Positions 1-9,233 are shown, numbered from the stretch's first letter. The stretch: DNA of 64,000 nucleotides from Bryobacterales bacterium (GCA_947446025.1 CANFEY010000007.1:1-64000), one strand, 5' to 3'. Notes: generated by a model not told the origin, from the letters alone. Numbers and translations are program-made.

Positions 1-171
1 GGTGCGGCCAAGGTTCATCCCTCATGGTGTCAGCCTCGTGTTTCGTCTTCTGGTATTTCAAATCGCGGCAACTCAAAAGAGGCCTCAACCGCCTACTCTT
101 CAGTTAGTTGCCGTCGGCGTGTCGCGCGTTAGCCGGACACTACTGATTCTTTATTTTCAATCTAAAGACCA
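1..171. other. Left-edge stretch with no supported gene
   Basis: I see no convincing complete gene here. An ATG on the minus strand at 25-23 with GAGG about 12 bases upstream could open a gene running off the left edge, but only eight codons are visible. A GTGTC (119-123) and GACAC (136-140) inverted repeat flanks a short segment next to the tRNA-Gly fragment, which would fit the end of a mobile or integrated element. That is a guess. Confidence 0.3.
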
Positions 172-218
172 ATCTTCCAAGCTGTTGGTCGCGGGTCCGA
201 TTCCCGTCTCCCGCTCCA
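172..218 (+). other. 3' fragment of a tRNA-Gly (TCC) gene, candidate attachment site
   Basis: The segment reads as the 3' half of a tRNA. It has an anticodon loop CTTCCAA (174-180, anticodon TCC at 176-178), a T arm with stem GCGGG/CCCGT (191-195 and 203-207), the 3' acceptor strand CTCCCGC (208-214), discriminator T and encoded CCA (216-218). No matching D arm or 5' acceptor GCGGGAG is found upstream. The five bases before the anticodon loop do not pair with GCTGT after it. The T loop reads TCCGATT instead of the usual TTCRANN, which suggests decay. Homology starting at the anticodon loop is typical of a tRNA-derived att site left by an integrase-borne element. The element itself would lie left of the window. 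Confidence 0.7.
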
Positions 219-223
219 AAACA

Positions 224-3200
224 TCAAGCTAGGTGCGCGCTGCGTCTGCGCCATGCCAACAAGAGAGCCAACACCGGCATGCCGATCCACACCGGAGCCC
301 AATCGCCGGTCATCACTGGCTGGCTGGCGGCGTTGCGCGCGGCTTGCGTGGCTTGCTCCTTCACTTCCATCAGGAACCCCTGCTGGCCGGGAGGAGCAGG
401 CGCGGGGACCTGGCTAGTCACCTGCGTCGCATCCGGCTGCGCCTCATTCTTCTCCACAAAATTCTCCGCCGCCTGCGCGGCCTTGGAGATCTGCTGGCCA
501 ATGGCCTTCTCCATCGCTTTCTGGAAACCGTCAATGGACGGCACCGGAATGCCCATGGCCTTGGCCCGTTCCATGACGTACTTCGAGAGCCGCGGATTGC
601 CGCAGGTGTGTTCCGCGCAGCCGACTCCGTGTGTGTTCACGCTGGCCAGGTATTCCTCCACCAGCTTCTTTTCCGTGGCCTCGTTGGCCTTCCAGTAGCC
701 CTTGCGAATGGTCTCCACCATGCGCGCGGTCATATCCTGATAGGCGAAGGGCGAATCCTTCTCAAAGAACTCCTTCATGCCGAGCTTGTGTTTGTCCTCA
801 ACGTAGACGTCGAAGGTCTCTTTCCACATCGCGTCATCCACGGTTTCCGGCGCGGTGGCATCCCAGCCCCACAGGTATTCGACGAAGGATTTCATCTCGC
901 CCGCTCCGGCGTAGCCTTCCTTCTTCATACCCTCAATCCAGGTGGGATTGACGTAGCGCGAACGAAACTCGGCTCCAATGAACTTGTCGATGGAGGTCAT
1001 CTCCGGCTTCGAAGGATTGCGCGTGTTGGTCACCACCATCTCCGGCGTCTTCCCATCCACGCTGCGCACCGCCGCCGCAAGCCCCCCCATATACATAAAC
1101 ATATCGTCGTTGTCTAAGGCGCCGTAGAGCATGGTGGAGCTGCTGTGGACCACTTTGTCCGTACCGGACAGCGCCATGCGGAAGACGTCTTCCATCGACT
1201 CGCCCCAGAAGCCGTTGCCGAAGCCGTGGCCCAGCTTGCGGATGTACTCGTCGGCCATGCCCTTGTCGGTATCCCAGGTGCCGCTGGCGACGACGATGGT
1301 GGACGTATTAAGGTTGTAGGTCCCCGGCGGCTCGTCGAAAATGCGCACGCCCGCGCGGCGGTCGGCGTCGTCTTCCGAATAGCCCTTCGCAATCAGCGCG
1401 GTCTTGGTGGCAAGGTAGTGGCGGCGAACGTAGTTCTCCGTCTCCTCCAGCATCTTCACTTTCTGGACTGCTTTATCCATCAGCAAAGTGAGATTGGTGA
1501 ACATGCCCTCGGCGGCGGAGGCGATGATGATGTCGACGCGGGGGCGCTTGAGTTGCGCGGAGGGGATCACTTCCACATCGACGACCTTGCCGCGATCATT
1601 CCACACCAGCTTGGTTCCCAGCAGGTGGAAAATCTGCGATTCCAAGACGCCTTCGTGGCGCATGGTCTCATCGCCCCAGATGACGAAGGAGACTTTCTCG
1701 GGATACTTGCCGTTCTTCTTCAGATGGTCGGCCAGCATCTGGTCGGCGAGTTTCACGCCTAGCTCCCACGACGCCTGCTTGGGGACCTTGTCGGGGTCGA
1801 TGCCGTAGAAGTTGTTGCCGGTGGCGTAGGAATCAGGATTGCGGATGGGCTCGCCACCGCTGCCCGCAGGGACGAAGCCGCCGCGCAGGGCGCGCATCAT
1901 GGAATCGAGTTCACGGGGACCGGAGGAGGTGATGCGCTGCGTCATCTGCTCGGTTTCCACTTTGATCTTGGACGGCAGCAGGCTGCGGTCCGTGGCCACG
2001 ATGGCGTTGACCGTGGTCTCCAGCAGGTCCTTCTCCGGCACGCGCCCCAGGGCGTGCAGTCCGTAAGGGATGTTGGCGCTCTTCATGTCGGCGACGTGTT
2101 CTTCGATTTCGTGGGTGATCGCGTCGGTGAGATCTTCGGGCTTGCTCAGCTTGAGGCCCAGGTCCTTCGCGATACCGAGCTTGCCCACCTGCTCAATGAC
2201 TTTCTCCGCGTAGGCGCGGGCAAGTTCGGGATTCTTGCTCAAGTTGGTCCCGTAGTCATTCATGGTCTCGGCCAGCGCGGCGAGTTCCGGGTAGAGGCCG
2301 CCGGGTTTGAAGGGCGGCACCATGTGATCTACCAGCGTAGCCATGCCTCGGCGGCGCGCCACCAAGCCTTCGCCCACCACGTCCACGTTGTAGACATAGA
2401 TGTCCGGCATGTCCGACATCAGCGCGTCGGGCGCGTCTTCGCTCGAAAGGCCGATGTCCTTGCCGTCCAGCCATTCCAGCGTTCCGTGCGTGCCCATGTG
2501 GACCACCGCGTCGGCCTTGTAGCCGTTGCGCAGCCACGCGTACGCGGCGGCGTACTGGTGATGCGGAGCCAGATCCTTCGCGTGGTACATCTTCTCAGCG
2601 TCCTCACCCCAGCCACGCGCGGGCTGCGGCATCAGCAGGATGTTGCCGTATTGGATCGCGGGCATCACGAAGGCTCCGTTGACCGCCATCAACTTCGTCT
2701 TCTCCGGCGGACCCCAGTCTTTGATCAGCTTCGCGCGAAAGCCGGGAGCAAAGTCGTTCATCCATCGCTTGTAGTCGGCAATGGGCACACGGATCGCCGC
2801 CCCTTGCGCCACCATTGCGTCCAATTCACCGGGAGCGTAACCGGCCACGTTGCGCCCTTTTTCGGTGATCTCTTTCAGCACGGCGGCGCTGCTGAGATCA
2901 AGCGTGCCGGTGTCGTAACCATCCGACTTCAGGCGCACCAGCAGGTTGGCCAGCGAATCGGCGACGTTGAGGTAGGAAGCTCCGATGTTGGCCTTGCCCG
3001 GGGGGAAGTCGTAATAGAGCAGCGCGATGCGCTTCTGGCTGTTGGGCTTGGTGCGCAGCGCGGCGTAGCGCAGTCCGCGCTGCACGGCCTTGCTCACCTG
3101 CGCGGCGATGGGGCGCGTCAGGATGACGGAGAGTCCGGTCACCGCATCCTTGACTTTTTCCTTGCTGCCGACCACGGTGGGCGCAACTAGCCCCGCCAGT

Positions 3201-4189
3201 TCCGGCACGGCCACCTGGAAGGTCCCTTCAAATATCGATAGGCCGGTGTTGGAATTGCGCCATTCTGCTTCCGTGCGGCCGTAGAGGCTCACCAGGTTGA
3301 TCACCGGGATGTCGAGCTTCTCAATGGTCTTGGACGCCTCGAAGTCGGCGAAGCGGAAGTTGAGCGCCAATGCGATATCGGCGCGCGACTTGCCTTGCGG
3401 ATCCAGCAGTTGCCTGTCGAACGACAACGCGTCGGGATACCCGAACACGGGGATGGCTTCCGCGCCCTGCTTTTCAATTTCGCGGATGAGCGCGTCCAGC
3501 AGCGCGACATCGCCGGTGTAGTAGGCCGCTTTGTAGAAGCCGATGGCGATGCGCGGCGCTCCGGGCTTGCGTTTGCCGTTGGCGGAGCGCCAGGCATCGA
3601 ATTCGTCCCAGGTCGGAAAAACACGGCCCGAGCGCCCGCCGTAGTAGTAGTAACCGAAATCCAGACTGGGCTGCGGGTCGGGAATCGTCAGCCCTACCAC
3701 GCCCGCCTGCGCTAGTGCGAACTTCATCAGCCCCAGATGATTCGCCGCGCCGGAGCCTGCCCAGAACGCGCGCGCGCGGTCATTCCACAACGCGCCTTGC
3801 TGTTCGTAGAATTCGCGATGCTGCAGGCCTTCGCCCACGGCCACCACTTTGCCGCGGCGCTTGACGCTATCAATCACGTCGGACTTGCGCGCCGTATTGA
3901 AGCGGTCCAGCAGCTGCTGGTTCATGGTGTCCAGCACCAGCACGTCGGAGGATGTCAGGTCCGCCGTCTTCGCGTCCTCGAACATGGACTCGGTCAGGAA
4001 GTTCAACTGCACGCGGCCGCGCAGATCGGGGCGCTCTTCCAGCAGCGTCTTGTAGGCTTCCAGAGTCGCCGGGATGTTGCCGTCCGAGTACACGAAGCTC
4101 AGCCGGATCGGCTTCGGCGCGGGCGTACGCGAGGCTTGCGGCGTGAGCAGCCACGGCAGCAGCAGCATTCCGGCCAGCAGGCGTTTCAT
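224..4189 (-). CDS. CobN-like chelatase, exported and membrane-anchored (HmuS-like)
   Basis: A 1321-residue protein of the CobN / magnesium-chelatase H family. It carries the family signature HMGTHGTLEWLDGKD near residue 575 and ends its chelatase part with GVGCAEHTCGNPRLS. Unlike cytoplasmic cobalamin-pathway CobN, it begins with a signal peptide (MKRLLAGMLLLPWLLTPQAS) and ends with a proline/glutamine-rich linker, one hydrophobic helix and an RRR tail. The chelatase domain should therefore face the periplasm. It is the last gene of a five-gene overlapping operon and its ATG overlaps the TGA of the DUF2149 gene. No cobalamin biosynthesis genes are nearby. In Bacteroidota the similar HmuS sits in hmuYRSTUV and has been reported to take iron out of haem. 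By analogy it may demetallate haem or handle another tetrapyrrole; the substrate is inferred. Confidence 0.85.
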   Translation of the reverse strand: MKRLLAGMLLLPWLLTPQASRTPAPKPIRLSFVYSDGNIPATLEAYKTLLEERPDLRGRVQLNFLTESMFEDAKTADLTSSDVLVLDTMNQQLLDRFNTARKSDVIDSVKRRGKVVAVGEGLQHREFYEQQGALWNDRARAFWAGSGAANHLGLMKFALAQAGVVGLTIPDPQPSLDFGYYYYGGRSGRVFPTWDEFDAWRSANGKRKPGAPRIAIGFYKAAYYTGDVALLDALIREIEKQGAEAIPVFGYPDALSFDRQLLDPQGKSRADIALALNFRFADFEASKTIEKLDIPVINLVSLYGRTEAEWRNSNTGLSIFEGTFQVAVPELAGLVAPTVVGSKEKVKDAVTGLSVILTRPIAAQVSKAVQRGLRYAALRTKPNSQKRIALLYYDFPPGKANIGASYLNVADSLANLLVRLKSDGYDTGTLDLSSAAVLKEITEKGRNVAGYAPGELDAMVAQGAAIRVPIADYKRWMNDFAPGFRAKLIKDWGPPEKTKLMAVNGAFVMPAIQYGNILLMPQPARGWGEDAEKMYHAKDLAPHHQYAAAYAWLRNGYKADAVVHMGTHGTLEWLDGKDIGLSSEDAPDALMSDMPDIYVYNVDVVGEGLVARRRGMATLVDHMVPPFKPGGLYPELAALAETMNDYGTNLSKNPELARAYAEKVIEQVGKLGIAKDLGLKLSKPEDLTDAITHEIEEHVADMKSANIPYGLHALGRVPEKDLLETTVNAIVATDRSLLPSKIKVETEQMTQRITSSGPRELDSMMRALRGGFVPAGSGGEPIRNPDSYATGNNFYGIDPDKVPKQASWELGVKLADQMLADHLKKNGKYPEKVSFVIWGDETMRHEGVLESQIFHLLGTKLVWNDRGKVVDVEVIPSAQLKRPRVDIIIASAAEGMFTNLTLLMDKAVQKVKMLEETENYVRRHYLATKTALIAKGYSEDDADRRAGVRIFDEPPGTYNLNTSTIVVASGTWDTDKGMADEYIRKLGHGFGNGFWGESMEDVFRMALSGTDKVVHSSSTMLYGALDNDDMFMYMGGLAAAVRSVDGKTPEMVVTNTRNPSKPEMTSIDKFIGAEFRSRYVNPTWIEGMKKEGYAGAGEMKSFVEYLWGWDATAPETVDDAMWKETFDVYVEDKHKLGMKEFFEKDSPFAYQDMTARMVETIRKGYWKANEATEKKLVEEYLASVNTHGVGCAEHTCGNPRLSKYVMERAKAMGIPVPSIDGFQKAMEKAIGQQISKAAQAAENFVEKNEAQPDATQVTSQVPAPAPPGQQGFLMEVKEQATQAARNAASQPVMTGDWAPVWIGMPVLALLLAWRRRSAHLA

Positions 4190-4530
4190 TTGGCGTCGCC
4201 CTCTGGAACGTAGATAATTTGCCCGTTGGCCAAGCGGTAAGCGGTGCCCAGGCGTTCGCCGTCGCCCGCGGCGGTCTTGCCGGTGACCTTGTATGCCGTG
4301 ATCTTGGTGCCCTTCTTGACGATGATCTCCTGTTCACCCTGAGCGTTGGTCTTCACCATGGTGACTTCGCTCTTGGAATCCACCATGTCACTCATGCGGT
4401 AGACGGAAAACAGCGTGATCATCAGGCCGACGATGAACACCACGGACACGTCAAACAGGTTCGCGATGCCGCTCAGCGGATCTTCTTCCGCGACTTCTTC
4501 GGGCGAGGGGAGATGCAGGAATCGTGCCAT
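4186..4530 (-). CDS. DUF2149 small membrane protein (HmuV-like)
   Basis: A 114-residue protein with one transmembrane helix (about residues 27-45, FDVSVVFIVGLMITLFSVYR) and a short soluble domain rich in beta-strand residues. The size, position and topology match DUF2149, which in Bacteroidota lies beside an ExbB/MotA-like channel and a CobN-like chelatase. The topology recalls ExbD/TolR, so it is probably the partner of the proton channel encoded just upstream. Its TGA overlaps the chelatase ATG (ATGA), indicating translational coupling. It is unlikely to act alone. Confidence 0.8.
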   Translation of the reverse strand: MARFLHLPSPEEVAEEDPLSGIANLFDVSVVFIVGLMITLFSVYRMSDMVDSKSEVTMVKTNAQGEQEIIVKKGTKITAYKVTGKTAAGDGERLGTAYRLANGQIIYVPEGDAK

Positions 4531-4532
4531 GC

Positions 4533-5171
4533 TTAGCTCCTGCGCGCGAGTTCGGGCTGCGGTATTTCGCTCAAGATACGTTCGGCCATGTAGCGCTGTT
4601 CGCGCACCGTTTGGTTGACCCAGGATAGCCGCACACTTGCGACCACGTAGGCCAGCGTGCCAGCCGCGAGGCCGATGATGGTGGTAGTGAAGGCGACCAC
4701 CATCTGTCCGGCCATGGCTTCCAGATTACCCGCCGCCAGCGACGCCAGCGACTGTCCCATGGGGATCAGCGTGCCCAGCAAGCCGAGGCTGGGGCCGACC
4801 TTGACCAGCATGCGCGGCCCGCCCAACACTCCCCGCACGCGCTCTTCGAATTCCAGCACCAAGTGCTCCAGCGCGCCGTCGTGCAGTTCGTGCTCGCGGC
4901 GCGCCTGCTCCACGTCATTGAGCAACTGGCGCAGGGCCGACGGAAGCTGCCGCTTGCGTTCCTCGGAGGTGCCCAGAACCGGACCCGCCTTCAGCCAGCG
5001 GTCCAGCGTGAAGCCGCTGCGTTCCCGCCGCCGCGCCACGAACTCCACCATCGAAGCGCCCGCCATAAAGAGCGCCGAGGCCACGCACGCCCACAGCAGC
5101 ACCATGACCGGAAAGCGCAGGACCTGGCCCAGCGCGAACAATCCATTCTCAAGCAGTTGCAGTACGTTCAA
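4533..5171 (-). CDS. MotA/TolQ/ExbB-type proton channel (HmuU-like)
   Basis: A 212-residue inner-membrane protein with one N-terminal helix (about 16-40), a long charged cytoplasmic segment with an arginine/glutamate-rich helix, and two closing helices. The second part carries the family pattern VGPSLGLLGTLIPMG...L and a final hydrophobic stretch VVAFTTTIIGLAAGTLAYVVA. Proteins of this family use proton flow to drive TonB, TolA or flagellar partners. Here it probably energises the TonB-type receptor of the same operon or the periplasmic chelatase. It starts with TTG, overlapping the TGA of the previous gene (TTGA). Confidence 0.85.
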   Translation of the reverse strand: MNVLQLLENGLFALGQVLRFPVMVLLWACVASALFMAGASMVEFVARRRERSGFTLDRWLKAGPVLGTSEERKRQLPSALRQLLNDVEQARREHELHDGALEHLVLEFEERVRGVLGGPRMLVKVGPSLGLLGTLIPMGQSLASLAAGNLEAMAGQMVVAFTTTIIGLAAGTLAYVVASVRLSWVNQTVREQRYMAERILSEIPQPELARRS

Positions 5172-5752
5172 CTACGCCTCCAGACGGCAAACGCTCCGCC
5201 GATTGCGGCGGAGGCACTCCCCAACGCCAGGACCCAAACGGGAATGGCTGCGGGCACTTCTTTATTGTCCACCAGGTTCATGCCACCCGCCGAGCTCCAC
5301 CCGGCGGCAATGCCGGGAGCGGCTCCGGTCATCAGCCCGAAGATGCCGATGAAAAGCAGCGCTTCTTCCTGCACATGCAGCGGCGCGAAGGCAGGATTCC
5401 GGCTGGCCAGCCATGCACAGATCAGTGGAATGGCGGCGGCCGCCGGCAGCGCGGCCCACATGGGAACGCCCTGCCCTTGCACCAAGGATGCCAGCAATCC
5501 GGCAAAGGCCCCGCCCAGCACCGGTTGCAGGGGTGCGAAGCGGGGCCGGAAGAGAATGCCGAGGGCGAAAATAGCGGCGGCGGTTCCCACCCAGACAGGA
5601 TCGGGCAGATTCGCCGAGGTCAGCCATGCCGCCAGCCCGAATCCCGCCAGCGACATCCCCGCCTGCATCCGCGTGCGCACCCGCGAGGCGAAGGTGGCCG
5701 AAGCCAGACCGCAGAACAGGTACAACGCGAAGAAGAATGGAGTCGCCGTCAA
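5168..5752 (-). CDS. Polytopic membrane protein of the haem-type uptake operon (HmuT position)
   Basis: A 194-residue, strongly hydrophobic protein with about five to six helices and few charged residues. I do not recognise a catalytic motif. It lies between the TonB receptor and the ExbB-like channel, the slot that in Bacteroidota hmu loci holds an unnamed membrane protein. A TTG start at 5752 follows seven bases after the receptor stop, and the gene ends in a four-base overlap with the channel gene. It could be an accessory subunit of the channel or a permease-like component. The function is inferred from context only. Confidence 0.6.
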   Translation of the reverse strand: MTATPFFFALYLFCGLASATFASRVRTRMQAGMSLAGFGLAAWLTSANLPDPVWVGTAAAIFALGILFRPRFAPLQPVLGGAFAGLLASLVQGQGVPMWAALPAAAAIPLICAWLASRNPAFAPLHVQEEALLFIGIFGLMTGAAPGIAAGWSSAGGMNLVDNKEVPAAIPVWVLALGSASAAIGGAFAVWRRS

Positions 5753-5759
5753 GTTCCCA

Positions 5760-7961
5760 CTACCAGGTGATGCGAACGCCTCCCATGGCGTTGCGCGACC
5801 AGGCTCCGTAGCCGTTTACTTCTTGATACTGCTCGTCGAACAGATTGTTGATGCGCACGAACGGGGCTATATGCTTCGTAGCCTGGTAGTTCGCGCTGAA
5901 GTATACCGTATTGTACGCCGTGATCCGGTTGATGCCAAATTGCGCGAAGGCGTTGCGGCTGTTGCCTGTGAAGCGCCCGCCGATGATGCCGGTCCAGCGG
6001 CGGCGCGTCACTTCCAGCGAAGCCGTCCCAGAGTTGCGCGGACGGCGGAGCAACTGCTGGCCGATATCCGAGGCGCTGGCCGACGCCACAATCTGCGTGG
6101 CCAGCCGGGTGTAGCTGGCGCGGGCGGTGATGAAGGAGGTCACCTTGACGGAGCCGTTTACCTCGGCGCCGCGGCTCCAGGCTTTGGAAACGTTCTGCCA
6201 GCTGCCGATGAACAGCGGCGCGGGGCCGGAGACAAACTGGATCAGGTCTGAGTAGCGGTTGCGGAAGTAGGCGACTTCAGTATGTACGCGATTCCCGAAC
6301 CAGTCGCGCGTGAGACCCGCTTCAAAGCTATCGGTCTTGGCTGGACGCAGATTCGGATTGCCTACAAAGGTAGAAGCTAGGGCGTAGTTTTCGAGCAGCG
6401 TGGGCTGCTTGATACCGCGGGCCAGGCTGAGGCGCAAGTAAGTGTCCGTGGGCAGGCGGAAGGTGATCGCGCCTCTGGGAGCGAAACGGTTGCCGAAGAC
6501 ATTGCTGTGTTCGTAACGCGCGCCGGCGGATACGAAGATCCGGTTGTGCCACGCCCACTGGTCGAACGCACTCAGACCATTATTACGACGATCCACGTTG
6601 TTGTTGGTGATCAAGCCAGACTGGCGCTCGAAGTCGTACCCGGCAACGAAGGTGCCGCCCTGATGGGATAGCGTGGCTTGGTAGCCTGCACTGGTGCGGT
6701 CCGTAATGGAAAGGCTGGTGGAGGGGAACGTGGAAATCGTCTGGGAGACCAAGCGCGTACCCGCGTCCGGAGTGGCTCCAGCAGGGACCAGGCGGACGAA
6801 GAACGTTCCGACTCCCACTTCATCGCGGACCAGCGCGTTCAGCCGGTAGCTCTCCGGCGAGAAATCTCCAAAGCGGGAACGCAGCCGATGGTAGCCGAAC
6901 GTCGCGCGCTGGCTGAAGCGGTCTGAGCGGAAATCCTCCATTCGCACACCCACCACCGAATCGCGGTCAGCTTGACGGGCGTCCAGGTTGTAGGCAGTGA
7001 AGGCGGTGGCGCCCGGAGCGCCGCTGATCGAATCGTACTCGCGGAACAGGCCGCGGATCGTGGTTTTTTCCGAGATCTTGAACCCCAGGTTCCCGGTGCC
7101 CGCCGTGTTGCGGAACACGTTGTTCGGGAACTGCCCGGTGGAGCGGAACTGGTCCGTGGTAAGCGAGTAGTCGAAGCGTTTCAGGAAGCCGCCGCTGAGG
7201 GCCGCAGTCCAGTGGTCGGTTGAGAAGGAACCGCGCTCATAGGTTAGTTCCCCGTGCGGGATTCTGGCCTCGGGGTCGCCGCGCTTGGTGTACATCTGGA
7301 TGACGCCGCTGGCGGCTTCGGCTCCGTAGAGCGAACTCTGCGGGCCGCGCACCACTTCCATGCGTTCCAAGCCGGGGGTGGACAGGCCAGCCAGGTTCAG
7401 CGAGCCGCCTGGGTCGGTTACAGGGATGCCGTCGATCATCACCAACATGGCGTTCGATTCCCCGCCCCGTGCGAACATGCCCACGATTCCGCCGTTGCTG
7501 CCGGTCTGCACCAGATTCAAGCCGGGCACGTCACGCAGCACGTCGGCCACACGGTTGAAATTGCGGACCTTAAAGTCCTGTTCCGTAAAGATGGTGGCGG
7601 ATACCCCGGCCTCTTCAAGGGAAATCGCCGTGCCGCGGCTGGTCACCGTGATGGATTCGCTGTCGGCCGCCAATTCGAGGCGGAAGTCCTCCGTGGCGGT
7701 TGCGCCCGCAGCCAACAGGATAGTCCTGGAGGCTGGGCGAAACCCTTCCGCATCGACCGTCAGCGTGCCTGCACCCGTGACCGGGGTCAGGCGGTACTGC
7801 CCGTCCGCGCCAGAAGTGCCGGTGACGGGGGCAGCTTGGCCGGTAAACGTGACTTTGGCACCCGCGATGACGGCACCGTTGGGATCCTCTATTGTACCCG
7901 TGAGAGCTTGGCAGAAAGCCGAACCAGCGGCTAGAGAGAGGATGAGAAAAACCTTGAGCAT
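5760..7961 (-). CDS. TonB-dependent outer-membrane receptor (BtuB/HmuR-like)
   Basis: A 733-residue receptor. It has a signal peptide (MLKVFLILSLAAGSAFCQ), a carboxypeptidase-regulatory-like domain (about 19-95), a plug domain (about 115-230) with VLVMIDGIPVTDP-type and ERMEVVRGPQSSLYG motifs, and a long beta-barrel ending in the aromatic terminus RITW. It is the first gene of the operon with the channel and the CobN-like chelatase. The plug is BtuB-like, so cobalamin, haem or another tetrapyrrole are possible ligands. AAAGGAA precedes the ATG. I saw no B12-riboswitch box in the leader, which argues mildly against a cobalamin-regulated BtuB. Confidence 0.9.
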   Translation of the reverse strand: MLKVFLILSLAAGSAFCQALTGTIEDPNGAVIAGAKVTFTGQAAPVTGTSGADGQYRLTPVTGAGTLTVDAEGFRPASRTILLAAGATATEDFRLELAADSESITVTSRGTAISLEEAGVSATIFTEQDFKVRNFNRVADVLRDVPGLNLVQTGSNGGIVGMFARGGESNAMLVMIDGIPVTDPGGSLNLAGLSTPGLERMEVVRGPQSSLYGAEAASGVIQMYTKRGDPEARIPHGELTYERGSFSTDHWTAALSGGFLKRFDYSLTTDQFRSTGQFPNNVFRNTAGTGNLGFKISEKTTIRGLFREYDSISGAPGATAFTAYNLDARQADRDSVVGVRMEDFRSDRFSQRATFGYHRLRSRFGDFSPESYRLNALVRDEVGVGTFFVRLVPAGATPDAGTRLVSQTISTFPSTSLSITDRTSAGYQATLSHQGGTFVAGYDFERQSGLITNNNVDRRNNGLSAFDQWAWHNRIFVSAGARYEHSNVFGNRFAPRGAITFRLPTDTYLRLSLARGIKQPTLLENYALASTFVGNPNLRPAKTDSFEAGLTRDWFGNRVHTEVAYFRNRYSDLIQFVSGPAPLFIGSWQNVSKAWSRGAEVNGSVKVTSFITARASYTRLATQIVASASASDIGQQLLRRPRNSGTASLEVTRRRWTGIIGGRFTGNSRNAFAQFGINRITAYNTVYFSANYQATKHIAPFVRINNLFDEQYQEVNGYGAWSRNAMGGVRITW

Positions 7962-8076
7962 GAAATTCCTTTGCTGTAGTGCGAGACGTGTTGCCGTGGG
8001 AGAAAGAATACCATCGATGGGGATCTTTTCCGCGTGGTGGTCGGTTGTAGAGGGGTATCACACGAGTCAGTGACCG

Positions 8077-8089
8077 CAAGGTGACCTTG
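8077..8089. promoter_or_regulatory. Candidate operator between divergent uptake genes
   Basis: A perfect 13-base palindrome CAAGGT-G-ACCTTG lies between the divergent TonB-receptor operon and the PepSY gene. GTGACC occurs twice (8070-8075 and 8081-8086). A TTACAAT box follows at 8093-8099 and a TACAAT box at 8133-8138, 12 bases before the PepSY start. The palindrome is well placed to control both directions. The regulator is unknown and it does not look like a classical Fur box. Confidence 0.4.
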
Positions 8090-8150
8090 TGCTTACAATC
8101 ACTTAGGAGACCGCACCCCTTGACCGCCCGTCTACAATTGAGAGACACAG

Positions 8151-9233
8151 ATGATCTCCCGCCCCGGCACCCGAATCCGCCAATGGACCTTCCAGCTGCA
8201 CTCCTGGTGCGGGCTGGCGCTGGGGCTGTACGCCATTGTGATCGGGCTGAGCGGGGCGGTGTTGGTGTGGCAGGACGAGCTGGAAGCCGCAGAGTATCCG
8301 CAGTTCCATGCGGCCAATTCGACCAAGAGCGGGGAGATTTCCACAGCCCCGGATCAGGCGCTGGCCCAGGTCCGGGCGGCGTTCCCGGCGGGACGGCCCA
8401 TCAGCCTGACCTGGCCGAATCCGGGGACTCCTTTCTGGATGAGCTACGTCCTGCTGGGGAGCGACGCCCGGGAGGTCTACGTGGACCCTGCCTCGGGGCA
8501 AGTCGCCGGCGTCCGCGACCCCAGGGCGGGTTGGGTGGGCTGGGTCGGTCGGCTCCACACCAATCTTCTGGGGGGCTCGGTCGGGCGGCGCATCAATACA
8601 TACGCCGCTTGCCTGCTGCTGGGGCTGTGCGTGACCGGGACCGTCTTGTGGTGGCCGCGCAAGCGGCTGTGGCAAATCGATTGGTCCGGCGGGTGGTGGA
8701 AGGTTTTCTGGCAGGCACACCACGTGGTGGGGGCCGGCACGGTGCTGTTCATCGCGCTGTTGTCGGTGACCGGAACATACTTCTATTGGTCTTCGGCGTA
8801 TGTGGGTGCAGTCAGTGCTGTGTTTGCGCGCACGGCGGAGCCGCGAGTGGGGAGCCTCACTGGACCATTGCTGAGCATGTCGGGCATTGAACGCGCGGCT
8901 CTGGCGGCCTTGTCGGGGGTGCCCATCCACCGCATCGCCGTAGTGGAGCAGCCGAACCAAGCCGTCCGCGTGACCTACCGCGAGGCTGCGCCCGAAGAGT
9001 TTCACCTGGTGAGCACGGTGTTTCTGCATCCGGTGACCGGAGAAGTGCTGCTGCGGAACACCTTGGAGCAGCGCCCCGCAGGCGACACGATTCTAACGTG
9101 GATCAGCGCGCTGCACTTCGGGATCTTCGGCGGATGGCCGGTCAAGGTGCTGTGGTCCGTGCTGTCACTCAGCCTGCCGCTTCTCGCCGTGAGCGGATTT
9201 TGGATCTGGTGGGGGAGGCTGAGGCGCGGATGA
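8151..9233 (+). CDS. PepSY-associated membrane protein (PiuB-type)
   Basis: A 360-residue protein with four or more transmembrane helices: near 16-40 (WCGLALGLYAIVIGLSGAVLVW), near 155-180 (YAACLLLGLCVTGTVLWW), near 198-220 and at the C-terminus (LWSVLSLSLPLLAVSGFWIWW). Conserved histidines at the membrane edges (QLHSW, RLHTNLLG, HHVVGAG, LHFGIFGG) fit the PepSY_TM/PiuB family, often found with siderophore or haem uptake and proposed as haem-binding reductases. It is divergent from the receptor operon and overlaps the next gene by four bases (ATGA). A role in reducing or handling the imported metal ligand is inferred. Confidence 0.85.
   Translation: MISRPGTRIRQWTFQLHSWCGLALGLYAIVIGLSGAVLVWQDELEAAEYPQFHAANSTKSGEISTAPDQALAQVRAAFPAGRPISLTWPNPGTPFWMSYVLLGSDAREVYVDPASGQVAGVRDPRAGWVGWVGRLHTNLLGGSVGRRINTYAACLLLGLCVTGTVLWWPRKRLWQIDWSGGWWKVFWQAHHVVGAGTVLFIALLSVTGTYFYWSSAYVGAVSAVFARTAEPRVGSLTGPLLSMSGIERAALAALSGVPIHRIAVVEQPNQAVRVTYREAAPEEFHLVSTVFLHPVTGEVLLRNTLEQRPAGDTILTWISALHFGIFGGWPVKVLWSVLSLSLPLLAVSGFWIWWGRLRRG

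Noticed and set aside
2-232. 76-codon plus-strand frame across the tRNA-Gly fragment
   Set aside because: It runs through tRNA sequence and shows no protein-like pattern.
2054-3190. 378-codon plus-strand open frame opposite the CobN-like gene
   Set aside because: It is antisense to a clearly coding gene and has low-complexity His/Arg/Gly composition, as expected of a shadow frame in GC-rich DNA.
7962-8150. Possible cobalamin riboswitch upstream of the TonB receptor
   Set aside because: No B12-box-like sequence or extended conserved structure was seen in this short region.
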